DNA of 14,713 nt from NCBI GenBank assembly GCA_910587545.1, contig CAJUMI010000066.1, positions 1 to 14,713 on the forward strand, read 5' to 3'. Position 1 is the stretch's first letter, and every line of letters starts with the position of its first letter. Source of the DNA: an uncultured Muribaculaceae bacterium. Its GTDB lineage: Bacteria; Bacteroidota; Bacteroidia; Bacteroidales; Muribaculaceae. The notes under the pieces are model-generated. The model searched no databases, was not told where the DNA came from, and was given only the letters and a program-made list of their open reading frames with translations. Positions 1 through 6,701 of this stretch are shown here, piece by piece. The translations under genes were made by a program, and so were the position numbers.

Positions 1-487
1 CCTTGGCGATGGGGGCGAGGCAGTTGGTTGTGCAAGAAGCGTTAGAAACGAACTGAGTGCCTTTTACATAAGTCTTGTCGTTGACGCCGCAAACGAACAT
101 GGGGGTGTCGTCCTTCGAGGGAGCGGACATAACCACATATTTAGCGCCGGCTTCGATGTGAGCCTGAGCTTTTTCTTTGGTAAGGAAGAGACCGGTTGAT
201 TCTACAACGTATTCCGCGCCGACTGCGCCCCATGCGATTTCTTTCGGGTCGCGGCATGCAGTCACGCGGATAGCTTTGCCGTTAACGATGAGAAGGCTCT
301 TTTCGAGATCGTAGTCAACAGTGCCGTCAAACTGACCGTGCATTGTGTCATACTTGAGCATGTAAGCCATGTAGTCAACGGGAAGAAGGTCGTTGATGGC
401 AACAACTTCGATGTCGTTGCGTTTGGTCGAAGCACGGAATACGAAACGTCCGATGCGGCCAAAACCATTAATACCAATTTTTGTCAT
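1..487 (-). CDS. gapA: Glyceraldehyde-3-phosphate dehydrogenase, type I (partial, N-terminal 162 residues)
   Basis: This is the glycolytic/gluconeogenic cytosolic enzyme that oxidises glyceraldehyde 3-phosphate to 1,3-bisphosphoglycerate with NAD+. The reverse-strand reading starts at the ATG at 487 with MTKIGINGFGRIGRF, the N-terminal Rossmann motif of GAPDH. It continues with VVAINDLLP, whose Asp (residue 33) is the position that usually favours NAD over NADP. The active-site block SNASCTTNCLAP lies near the window edge, with the nucleophilic Cys at residue 152 and the second conserved Cys at 156. The gene runs off the left end, so only about half of a usual ~335-residue protein is visible, and the catalytic-domain residues that follow (substrate Arg and His) cannot be checked. 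It is transcribed away from the alpha-galactosidase gene and has its own promoter candidate at 573-580. Family identity is near certain; strict NAD use is inferred. Confidence 0.97.
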   Translation of the reverse strand, partial: MTKIGINGFGRIGRFVFRASTKRNDIEVVAINDLLPVDYMAYMLKYDTMHGQFDGTVDYDLEKSLLIVNGKAIRVTACRDPKEIAWGAVGAEYVVESTGLFLTKEKAQAHIEAGAKYVVMSAPSKDDTPMFVCGVNDKTYVKGTQFVSNASCTTNCLAPIAK

Positions 488-572
488 AGTTGTAATAAAA
501 AATATTTGGGGTTAAATTTAGTTATGTCTCTGTATATCAGCGCTCTTTCGTGTGCGCATAGTTTTGAATACA

Positions 573-605
573 CAAAATTACAAATATTTTTTCTTATTGC
601 GCAAT
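573..605 (-). promoter_or_regulatory. Bacteroidota-type promoter for the GAPDH gene
   Basis: On the minus strand the sequence TAATTTTG (580 down to 573) is a perfect match to the Bacteroidota -7 box TAnnTTTG. An ATTG at 605-602, 21 bases upstream of that box, could serve as the -33 element (consensus TTTG). A start of transcription a few bases beyond 573 would leave an 5' untranslated leader of roughly 80 bases before the ATG at 487. The -33 candidate lies inside a 14-bp palindrome. The box is seen directly; promoter function is inferred. Confidence 0.6.
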
Positions 606-607
606 AA
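594..607. promoter_or_regulatory. Perfect 14-bp palindrome over the GAPDH promoter -33 region (candidate operator)
   Basis: TTATTGCGCAATAA reads the same on both strands with no mismatch. It covers the place where the -33 element of the GAPDH promoter should sit, a typical position for a repressor or activator site. No regulator is encoded beside it and I do not recognise the motif as a known Bacteroidota operator. The dyad is seen in the sequence; the operator role is inference. Confidence 0.4.
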
Positions 608-639
608 ATCAATGCTAAAAATAGATAAAGAGCGTTGAA

Positions 640-653
640 CCCGCGTCTGCGGG
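640..653. repeat. Short GC-rich inverted repeat in the divergent gap
   Basis: CCCGC-GTCT-GCGGG is a perfect 5-bp stem with a 4-base loop in the otherwise AT-rich region between the GAPDH and alpha-galactosidase genes. It sits upstream of both promoter candidates, so it should not be transcribed from either and is unlikely to be a terminator. It could be a protein-binding dyad or chance. Confidence 0.3.
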
Positions 654-690
654 GGGATAATAAGACATATTTTACCTGATGAAAAGTTTT

Positions 691-722
691 GTTGCGTTTT
701 TGGTTGGTTTTGTTTAATTTTG
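691..722 (+). promoter_or_regulatory. Bacteroidota-type promoter for the GH27 gene
   Basis: TAATTTTG at 715-722 is a perfect TAnnTTTG -7 box, identical to the one before GAPDH on the other strand. GTTG at 691-694, 20 bases upstream, can serve as a -33 element. The transcript would start about 20 bases before the ATG at 749. This also argues against the earlier in-frame TTG at 689, which lies upstream of the promoter. Confidence 0.6.
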
Positions 723-748
723 TGAAAAATGGCAATTTATATATTTAT

Positions 749-2737
749 ATGAAATCATTCGGAAGGATATCGGTATTATTGTCGGGAATGGCATTGTCTG
801 TGGCGGCCATGAGTGCTTCGGAAAGAACTGTCTGGCTCGACGAGATCGACCCGCAGGGTTGTTATGTGCAGGACTGGGGGGCGCCCCAGGTCAACCGTTC
901 GGTGGTCGGGACTCCGCTATGCGTCGGCGGCCAACGCTTTGAGCGCGGCATCGGCGGCCACGCCATCAGCCGCATGCTTTTCGATCTCGGCTCGAAGGCC
1001 CGGAGAGTGCAGGGCATGGCCGGGCCTGACGATGCTAACCTGTTTGCCACAAATCTTGAATTCAAGATCATAGGCGACGGTAAGGAGTTGTGGAGCAGCG
1101 GCGTGATGAAGCGCGGCGACAAGGCGGTGTCCTTTGATGTCGACCTAAGGGGTATCGAAAAGGTGCTGCTGCTGATAGATATGTGTGATGATGAATTCAT
1201 GTATGACCATGCCGACTGGGTGGATGTGAAGTTTATAACCGACGGATCGGATGTCGAGGCTATACCCGTATGGCCGGCAGCAGTGAACAAGGAGCCCTAT
1301 ATACTCACTCCCGCCGCCCCCGAAACCCCTCTGATCAATAATCCCAAGGTCTATGGCGCCACTCCCGGCGCGGAGTTTATCTGGTCGGTGATGGCTACGG
1401 GCCGACGCCCTATGACCTATGGAGCCGAAGGCCTGCCCGAAGGGCTCGTCATAGACAAGAATACCGGTGTCATCTCCGGAAAGGCTTTGAAAGCAGGAGA
1501 TTACAAGGTTACACTTACCGCTGTCAACGACATCGGCAAAGACAAGAGCGAAGTGACCGTGAAGATAGGCGACCGCATATCGCTGACTCCGATCATGGGC
1601 TGGAGCAGTTGGAACTGCTGGCGTTTTGACGCCAGCGACGAGATCCTTCGGCGCACGACCGACATAATGCACGAGAAACTCCATCCATATGGCTGGACAT
1701 ATGTAAGTGTCGACGACGGATGGGAGGCGGCTGACCGTAGAGCTGACGGCGTTTTGCCAGGCAATGCCAACTGGCCCGACATGAAGTCTCTGACCGGCTA
1801 TATGCACTCAAACGGAATGAAATTCGGCATCTATTCGTCGCCAGGACCGACGACATGCGGAAATTTCCTCGCTTCATACAAGCATGAATATATCGATGCG
1901 CAGACATGGGCCGACTGGGGTGTGGACTATCTCAAATATGATTATTGCAGTCACACGCAGGTCGAGAAAGATTCGAGCGAAGGTTCGATCCGCGCGCCTT
2001 ATGATCTGATGCGTGAGGCTCTCGACCGCACAGGCCGCGACATAGTATACTGCGTCGGTTACGGCGCGCCGAGAGTGTGGATATGGGGGCCTGATGCCGG
2101 CGGCAACCACTGGCGCACGACGTGTGATATAACCGACAGATGGAATGTCGTGCAGGCGATAGGCAACTGTCAGGATGTCTGTGCGCCGGCTACAGCTCCC
2201 GGACGCTTCAATGATCCCGACATGATGGTTGTCGGCGAGGTGGGGGGCGGATGGGGTGCGCCCAAGCACCCGACACTGCTTACGCCTGACGAGCAATACG
2301 CCCATGTGTCGCTGTGGGCGATTTTGTCGGCTCCGTTGCTGCTCGGCTGTGACATGGAGCGGCTCGACGACTTCACACTCTCGCTGCTGACAAACCGCGA
2401 GGTCATAGCCGTCGACCAGGACCCGCTCTGCGCGCCTGCGGTCAAGAAGGTCGTCGAAAATGGCCAGATATGGCACAAGAAGCTGTCAGACGGATCTATA
2501 GCCCTCGGGTGCTTTAATATGGATCCTTATTTTGTGCTTTGGAATCAGGCCGACGGTGAGGCGATGCAGATGCGCGATTATGAGTTTGAAATCGACTTTT
2601 CAGATCTCGGCATAAATGGGCCTGTGACAGTGCGCGATCTGTGGCGTAACGCCGACGAGGCCGACGGAGTCACCGGCAGCTACAAGGTCAAGGTGCCATA
2701 TCACGGAGTGAAGTTCGTGAAAATCTCACCTCGGTAG
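749..2737 (+). CDS. Secreted GH27 alpha-galactosidase-type glycoside hydrolase with NPCBM and Ig-like domains
   Basis: This 662-residue protein is predicted to remove terminal alpha-D-galactose (or the related beta-L-arabinopyranose) from plant or host glycans in the periplasm or at the cell surface. The first ~23 residues are a signal peptide (MKSFGRISVLLSGMALS..., cleavage near AMSA). Residues ~25-165 resemble an NPCBM carbohydrate-binding module (start TVWLDEIDP; RFERGIGGHA). Residues ~185-270 form a putative Ig-like linker domain (GLPEGLVIDKNTGVISG). The GH27 barrel begins at TPIMGWSSWNCW. Asp398 in YLKYDYC is the expected nucleophile, and Asp460 in HWRTTCDITD the expected acid/base by comparison with human alpha-galactosidase A. 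RFNDPDMMVVG is the conserved loop after them. A beta-sandwich C-terminal domain ends the protein. The start at 749 is chosen because it begins the signal peptide and follows the promoter. The gene stands alone, with no SusC/SusD pair or sugar regulator nearby. Exact substrate is not determinable here. Confidence 0.95.
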   Translation: MKSFGRISVLLSGMALSVAAMSASERTVWLDEIDPQGCYVQDWGAPQVNRSVVGTPLCVGGQRFERGIGGHAISRMLFDLGSKARRVQGMAGPDDANLFATNLEFKIIGDGKELWSSGVMKRGDKAVSFDVDLRGIEKVLLLIDMCDDEFMYDHADWVDVKFITDGSDVEAIPVWPAAVNKEPYILTPAAPETPLINNPKVYGATPGAEFIWSVMATGRRPMTYGAEGLPEGLVIDKNTGVISGKALKAGDYKVTLTAVNDIGKDKSEVTVKIGDRISLTPIMGWSSWNCWRFDASDEILRRTTDIMHEKLHPYGWTYVSVDDGWEAADRRADGVLPGNANWPDMKSLTGYMHSNGMKFGIYSSPGPTTCGNFLASYKHEYIDAQTWADWGVDYLKYDYCSHTQVEKDSSEGSIRAPYDLMREALDRTGRDIVYCVGYGAPRVWIWGPDAGGNHWRTTCDITDRWNVVQAIGNCQDVCAPATAPGRFNDPDMMVVGEVGGGWGAPKHPTLLTPDEQYAHVSLWAILSAPLLLGCDMERLDDFTLSLLTNREVIAVDQDPLCAPAVKKVVENGQIWHKKLSDGSIALGCFNMDPYFVLWNQADGEAMQMRDYEFEIDFSDLGINGPVTVRDLWRNADEADGVTGSYKVKVPYHGVKFVKISPR

Positions 2738-2742
2738 CACTG

Positions 2743-2758
2743 AATTCCTCACGGAATT
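2743..2758 (+). terminator. Weak hairpin after the GH27 gene
   Basis: AATTCC-TCAC-GGAATT is a perfect 6-bp stem with a 4-base loop starting six bases after the GH27 stop codon. It is AT-rich and followed only by GTTATAG rather than a T run, so it is a poor intrinsic terminator. It may still mark the 3' end of the transcript. Confidence 0.3.
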
Positions 2759-2810
2759 GTTATAGATGTTGTCTACTATTTTAATACATAATAATTAGCA
2801 TAAACAGATT

Positions 2811-3239
2811 ATGGGAAAATTTATCCAGGAATTCAAAGACTTCGCCATGAAGGGCAATGTCCTCGACATGGCTATCGGTGTGGTGATCGGCGGAGCGTTC
2901 GGCAAGATCGTGACATCGCTGGTCAACGATATCATCATGCCCGGTGTCGGAGTGCTGACCGGCGGACTGAATTTTACTGACTATAAATTTGTGATTCAGA
3001 AAGGCGTGACCGATGGTACGGAAGTGATCACTCCCGAAGTGGCAATAACATGGGGATCGTTTGTGCAGACGGTCGTTGACTTTCTGATTATAGCTTTCTG
3101 TATCTTCTTGGCCGTCAAGGCGATCAATCGGCTCAAGCGCAAGAAGGAAGAACCTGCTCCGGCCGCTCCCGCAGGCCCGACGCAGGAAGAACTTCTCATC
3201 CAGATACGCGACCTCCTCAAGGAGCAGAATAGCAAGTGA
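2811..3239 (+). CDS. mscL: Large-conductance mechanosensitive channel MscL
   Basis: MscL is a homopentameric inner-membrane channel that opens under extreme membrane tension and releases solutes during hypo-osmotic shock. The 142-residue product follows the family layout closely. It has an amphipathic N-terminal helix (MGKFIQEFKDFAMKGN) and TM1 with the pore-lining glycines (MAIGVVIGGAFGKIV, residues ~20-35). The periplasmic loop runs at ~50-75. TM2 (FVQTVVDFLIIAFCIFLAVKAIN) is followed by the basic RLKRKKEE cluster, a Pro/Ala linker and the C-terminal bundle helix IRDLLKEQNSK. Length matches the usual 130-145. It opens a tight gene run: its TGA overlaps the GTG start of the shikimate kinase gene. 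The 70-base upstream gap has only a weak -7 candidate (TATTTTAA near 2777), so promoter position is uncertain. Confidence 0.97.
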   Translation: MGKFIQEFKDFAMKGNVLDMAIGVVIGGAFGKIVTSLVNDIIMPGVGVLTGGLNFTDYKFVIQKGVTDGTEVITPEVAITWGSFVQTVVDFLIIAFCIFLAVKAINRLKRKKEEPAPAAPAGPTQEELLIQIRDLLKEQNSK

Positions 3240-3805
3240 AGGCCAACGACATTCAGACTGCCAGGCCGGTTTTTCTGCTCGGCTACATGGCCTCGGGCAA
3301 GACTACGCTCGGACGGGCGCTCGCCGCAGCGGCCGGGCGCCGTTTTGTCGATCTTGACGAGTATATAGAGGATAAGGCCGGCAAGACTGTTAACCGGATT
3401 TTTGCCGAAGACGGCGAGCCGGCGTTCCGTCGTCTTGAGGCCGAGGCGCTTGCCGAACTGGCAGATTATAGCGGCGACGACGGTCTGATAGTGGCCTGCG
3501 GCGGCGGCACGCCCTGTTTCGGCGGTAATATGGAGCTGATGAACAGCAAGGGCTTGACCGTAAGGCTTGTCACATCAGAAAAAGTGATCATCAGGCGTCT
3601 TGTGGCCGAACGGTCATCGCGCCCGCTTGTGGCCCGTCTGTCGGCCGGTGGCGAACTTGAGCGCTATGTGAGCGAAAATATGGCGCGTCGCGAAGCCTAT
3701 TATAGCCGTGCCGCAGCGAGTTTCGACAGTTCGAGGCTGGAGTCCGAGGCTGAGGTCACACAAAGTGTTAAATTATTTATCGATAAATTTTTACAGCAGA
3801 AATGA
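3236..3805 (+). CDS. aroK: Shikimate kinase
   Basis: Shikimate kinase transfers the ATP gamma-phosphate to the 3-hydroxyl of shikimate, the fifth step towards chorismate and the aromatic amino acids. The 189-residue cytosolic protein has the Walker A loop GYMASGKT (residues 16-23). FVDLDEYIE supplies Asp39 (Mg2+) and Asp41 (shikimate), and FRRLE supplies the substrate-binding Arg65. The CGGGTP glycine strand is at 88-93, the lid sequence RPLVA at 129-133, and the adenine-side RREAYY near 151. The start is GTG at 3236, overlapping the mscL stop as GTGA. The Walker A loop lies only 15 residues in and there is no other suitable start, so GTG is well supported. Its TGA overlaps the next ATG (ATGA, 3802-3805), which implies translational coupling. 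Family members are usually 170-180 residues, so this one is complete. Confidence 0.95.
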   Translation: MKANDIQTARPVFLLGYMASGKTTLGRALAAAAGRRFVDLDEYIEDKAGKTVNRIFAEDGEPAFRRLEAEALAELADYSGDDGLIVACGGGTPCFGGNMELMNSKGLTVRLVTSEKVIIRRLVAERSSRPLVARLSAGGELERYVSENMARREAYYSRAAASFDSSRLESEAEVTQSVKLFIDKFLQQK

Positions 3806-4974
3806 ATTCACCAACACCACTCGAACAGCTCGTCGCAAAGACGGTTTCACCCCGTCAGGTGTCAATAGGCCTTCCGGCGGCGCAGTCGCCCGAAGAGCGA
3901 CGTTTCCCGATGACTCCCGAAGCCGCGGCTATGCTTGTCGACCACGGGTTCACAGTTAAAATGCAGTCGGGTGCGTCAGCGTCGATTCATTTCTCTGATG
4001 AGGCATACAGTCGTCACGGAGTGGAGATCGTCGACCGCAACGAGGCGTTCCGCAGCGACATGGTCGTCTATCTTCCCGCTGTCAGCGAGGCTGATGCTCA
4101 CAAACTAAAGAGAGGCGCATTTCTGCTGGGGTTCGCCCATGCCGAAAACCGTTCGCCGCGCGCGCTTAAAGTGTTGTTGCAAAAGTCAGTTACCGCAGTC
4201 GCGCTTGATGAAGTGACTGACGATTCGGGTAACCATCCGTTTGCCGACATACTCCGCGAGATCGACGGACGTGCCGCCGTAGCGATTGCGTCGGCGCTTT
4301 TAGCCGATGCGGTTCACGGCAAGGGAATACTGCTCGGCGGCATCGCAGGCGTGGTGCCGTGTGAGTTGACTATCATAGGCGCAGATCTGGCGGCGGCCGC
4401 TGCCGCGCGTTCGGCTCTCGGCCTCGGAGCGGTGGTCAGGCTTTTTGACAATGACATCTACCGTCTGCGTGAGGTCAGCGCGGCCATAGGCAGTGGAGTG
4501 ATAGCTTCGGCGTTGCATCCGAGGGTCATAAGATCTGCCCTGCACACAGCCGACATCGTCATCGGCTGCTCGCTCAAGCGCAAGTTTGAGGTCTCGTCTG
4601 ACGAAGTCGCCGACATGAAGCGTGGCGTGATCACGTTTGATCTCGACCGCTCGCGTTCGCCGATGTTCCCGTCGATGCCGACGGTCGATCTCGCGCTTGC
4701 GTCGCCGTGTGACAACGATCCCGAGGCCCGAAGGGTGTGCTATGTCAACGCAGGCGGTGCTGTGCCGCGCACAGCTGCCATGGCTCTGAGCAACGCCCTG
4801 CTGACCCTCTTCGACGACATCCTTGTCGCCGACTCGGCGCTAAACGCTGTCAGACTGCTGCCCGGACTGCGGTGTGCAGCCTACACCTTTCTCGGCAAAC
4901 CGGTCAGCGCCGACGTGGCCCGGCAACTCGGCATGCGGGCCGTCGACATCAATCTATTATTACAATTCTCCTGA
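3802..4974 (+). CDS. Alanine dehydrogenase/transhydrogenase (AlaDH/PNT) family protein, probably degenerate
   Basis: The fold is that of alanine dehydrogenase and the pyridine-nucleotide transhydrogenase alpha subunit. The N-terminal domain shows EERRFPMTPEAAAMLVDHGF (the Arg/TP substrate region) and LLGFAHAE with the catalytic-type His113. The second domain keeps ALGLGAVVRLFDN from the Rossmann fold. At 390 residues the length is normal. By comparison with B. subtilis-type Ald from memory, several key positions differ. The GxGxxG dinucleotide loop reads GADLAA (193-198). The substrate-binding Lys of MVMK is Tyr90 (MVVY). The catalytic Asp of the IDQGG loop falls on the RSRSP segment (about Ser284). 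The reading frame is intact and the codon use matches its neighbours, so it looks like a maintained protein rather than a pseudogene, but alanine dehydrogenase activity is doubtful. It is coupled to aroK (ATGA) and followed two bases later by the RNase H gene. The true function is unknown. Confidence 0.8.
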   Translation: MNSPTPLEQLVAKTVSPRQVSIGLPAAQSPEERRFPMTPEAAAMLVDHGFTVKMQSGASASIHFSDEAYSRHGVEIVDRNEAFRSDMVVYLPAVSEADAHKLKRGAFLLGFAHAENRSPRALKVLLQKSVTAVALDEVTDDSGNHPFADILREIDGRAAVAIASALLADAVHGKGILLGGIAGVVPCELTIIGADLAAAAAARSALGLGAVVRLFDNDIYRLREVSAAIGSGVIASALHPRVIRSALHTADIVIGCSLKRKFEVSSDEVADMKRGVITFDLDRSRSPMFPSMPTVDLALASPCDNDPEARRVCYVNAGGAVPRTAAMALSNALLTLFDDILVADSALNAVRLLPGLRCAAYTFLGKPVSADVARQLGMRAVDINLLLQFS

Positions 4975-4976
4975 AA

Positions 4977-5624
4977 ATGACATACACCAAACGTAAGTTT
5001 TATGTAGTGTGGGAAGGCCGCGCGCCCGGAGTCTATGACTCGTGGGAGGAATGCGAGGCTCAGATAAGCGGATATCCCGGCGCGAGATATAAAAGTTTCG
5101 GCTCGCAGGCCGACGCCGTGGCCGCATTCCGGGGCGACGGTTCCGACCAACTCGAGATATTCCGTCTGATAGGCTCCAAGTCGCGTGATATAGTCAATTA
5201 TGCCGCTTTTCCCGAGATAAGACTCGACGCGATCGCTGTCGACGGCGCCTGCTCCAAAAATCCCGGACCGATGGAGTACCGCGGCGTGGCTGTGGCCACG
5301 GGCGAGGAGATCTTCCGCATGGGACCTCTGGCCGGAGGAACAAACAACATCGGCGAGTATATCGCATTGATCCATGCCGCGTCGTTGCTCGCGCGTCGGG
5401 GTGATCTCTCGACGCCGATCTACAGCGACTCGCGTACGGCTCTGTCGTGGATCAGACGCGGACGGTCGAATACCACGATCAAGCCGACAGCTGAAAATGC
5501 AGAGGTGATCCGGCTGTTGCGCCGTGCCGACGCATGGCTTGCAGCTAACCGCATAGTCAATCCTGTTCTTAAATGGGACACGGAAAAGTGGGGTGAGATC
5601 CCGGCCGACTTCGGCCGAAAGTAG
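4977..5624 (+). CDS. rnhA: Ribonuclease H1 with N-terminal hybrid-binding domain
   Basis: RNase H1 cleaves the RNA strand of RNA/DNA hybrids and so removes R-loops and primers. The 215-residue protein begins with a hybrid-binding (caulimovirus viroplasmin-like) domain, residues ~6-51: KFYVVWEGRAPGVYDSWEEC ending in the aromatic/basic YKSFGSQADAVAAF stretch. A type 1 RNase H domain follows. The four acidic active-site residues are all visible: Asp89 (AVDGACSKNPG), Glu127 (NNIGEYIAL), Asp151 (IYSDSRTAL) and Asp211 near the C-terminus (GEIPADF). This two-domain form is usual in Bacteroidota and in eukaryotes. The ATG at 4977 is chosen over longer in-frame readings because it sits two bases after the previous stop and starts the hybrid-binding domain directly. 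It is the last gene of the mscL-aroK-AlaDH-like run. Confidence 0.93.
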   Translation: MTYTKRKFYVVWEGRAPGVYDSWEECEAQISGYPGARYKSFGSQADAVAAFRGDGSDQLEIFRLIGSKSRDIVNYAAFPEIRLDAIAVDGACSKNPGPMEYRGVAVATGEEIFRMGPLAGGTNNIGEYIALIHAASLLARRGDLSTPIYSDSRTALSWIRRGRSNTTIKPTAENAEVIRLLRRADAWLAANRIVNPVLKWDTEKWGEIPADFGRK

Positions 5625-5630
5625 ATTTTT
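5602..5630 (+). terminator. Possible terminator hairpin overlapping the rnhA 3' end
   Basis: CGGCCGA at 5602-5608 and TCGGCCG at 5611-5617 are perfect complements. In practice they give a 6-bp GC stem with a 4-base loop inside the last codons of rnhA. A five-T run follows at 5626-5630 and a six-T run starts near 5639. The stem-to-T spacing is longer than ideal. It lies in the short gap between convergent gene runs, where a terminator is expected. Confidence 0.4.
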
Positions 5631-5642
5631 AAGGGCACTTTT

Positions 5643-6680
5643 TTATTTTTCCGAACGAACTCCAGGCAAGCGGTGAGAGGCAAAGGCAAGAAGCAGTGTC
5701 ATCGTGCCGCAGATGACCAATGCCGCTGCAGGCGACGGGGTGATGCCGCTTTCGGTCGTGAGCCGTGTGAAACTCTCGATGCAGAGCAGATGGACCATAT
5801 AGAAGGCAAACGAGACCGAGCCTAACCGCTGCAGCGGTCGGCAGGCGAGCACACGGCTGATCAGTCCGCCGCGTCCTTCGGTGATGCTGAATGTCAGTAT
5901 GACCGTAGCCATGCAAGGCCACCAGTATACGCCGAGCCGATAGACATAGGGCATGCAGTCGTAGACCGCTGTCCAGATGACAAGTACGGCCACGGCGATT
6001 AACTCGACTGCATCGGTGACCCATTGGCGTTCAGATAGTTGTCCGAAGCGGCGCGATATGACGTGGCGCGCCTTGTAGAGGCGCCACAGCGACATGCCTA
6101 TCATGAAATCGAGCAGACGCGACGGCGGAAAAATATAGACAGCCGAATTGGCATGCGGATCGCTGATCATCGGTATCAAACATATATACAACAGACATAC
6201 GGCAGCAAATGCCCCGATGAACCAAGGCCGATAGACAATTTTCAGACGTACAGCCGTGGGGAACAGCAGATAAAAGAACATCACATCGCTCAGAAACCAC
6301 GACACAGCGTTGAACGAGAAATAATAGGACGGCAAAAGCGTCCAGCTCTGCAGCATGGACAGATTGATAGCGGCTTTGGCAGCCGTGCCGGCTCCGAAGC
6401 TTGAGCCGGGCAGGAACAGCAATGCAGCCCAGACGAAGCATAGCAAGTGGAGTGGGTAGAGTTTTTTCAGACGCCGTGTCATAAACTCCCGCCGGCCAAT
6501 CAGACCTTTGGAAATCTTTTGCTCGTAGCCTGCGCTCAGCACAAAACCGCTGAGCATCATGAAAAAGGCCACGCCGCAGTCGCCGCCGCACGGCATCATG
6601 GCCGACCCGTCGGCCTCAAGATGACTGAGGAAGATGAAGATGACAAATATTCCGCGCAACGACCGGATGTTCTGAAGCAT
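5643..6680 (-). CDS. Acyltransferase-3 (OafA/YrhL-type) integral membrane protein
   Basis: Members of this family move acyl groups, often acetyl or succinyl, onto cell-surface sugars such as O-antigen, capsule or peptidoglycan precursors. The 345-residue protein is almost entirely hydrophobic segments, about ten. Its N-terminus carries the family pattern: NIRSLRGIFVIFIFLSHLEA with the conserved Arg and His, FFMMLSGFVLSAGYEQK, then FMTRRLKKLYPLHLL, the basic loop before TM3. SFAFYMVHLL near the C-terminus is another common family motif. The length is typical for a version without an extra SGNH or periplasmic domain. The ATG at 6680 lies 21 bases after the RsmF-like stop, so it probably ends that operon. 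No glycosyltransferases are adjacent, so the acceptor is unknown. Confidence 0.9.
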   Translation of the reverse strand: MLQNIRSLRGIFVIFIFLSHLEADGSAMMPCGGDCGVAFFMMLSGFVLSAGYEQKISKGLIGRREFMTRRLKKLYPLHLLCFVWAALLFLPGSSFGAGTAAKAAINLSMLQSWTLLPSYYFSFNAVSWFLSDVMFFYLLFPTAVRLKIVYRPWFIGAFAAVCLLYICLIPMISDPHANSAVYIFPPSRLLDFMIGMSLWRLYKARHVISRRFGQLSERQWVTDAVELIAVAVLVIWTAVYDCMPYVYRLGVYWWPCMATVILTFSITEGRGGLISRVLACRPLQRLGSVSFAFYMVHLLCIESFTRLTTESGITPSPAAALVICGTMTLLLAFASHRLPGVRSEK

Positions 6681-6701
6681 ATGTGTTGTCGGCCTGAGTT
6701 G

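Noticed and set aside
640..653. The GC-rich hairpin as a transcription terminator
   Set aside because: It lies upstream of both divergent promoters and has no T run on either strand.
689..748. An upstream TTG start adding 20 residues to the GH27 protein
   Set aside because: The extra segment would precede a normal signal peptide and begins upstream of the predicted -7 box at 715-722.
1145..1807. A 220-codon open frame antisense to the GH27 gene
   Set aside because: It lies wholly inside the well-supported glycosidase gene, with no motif, promoter or start context.
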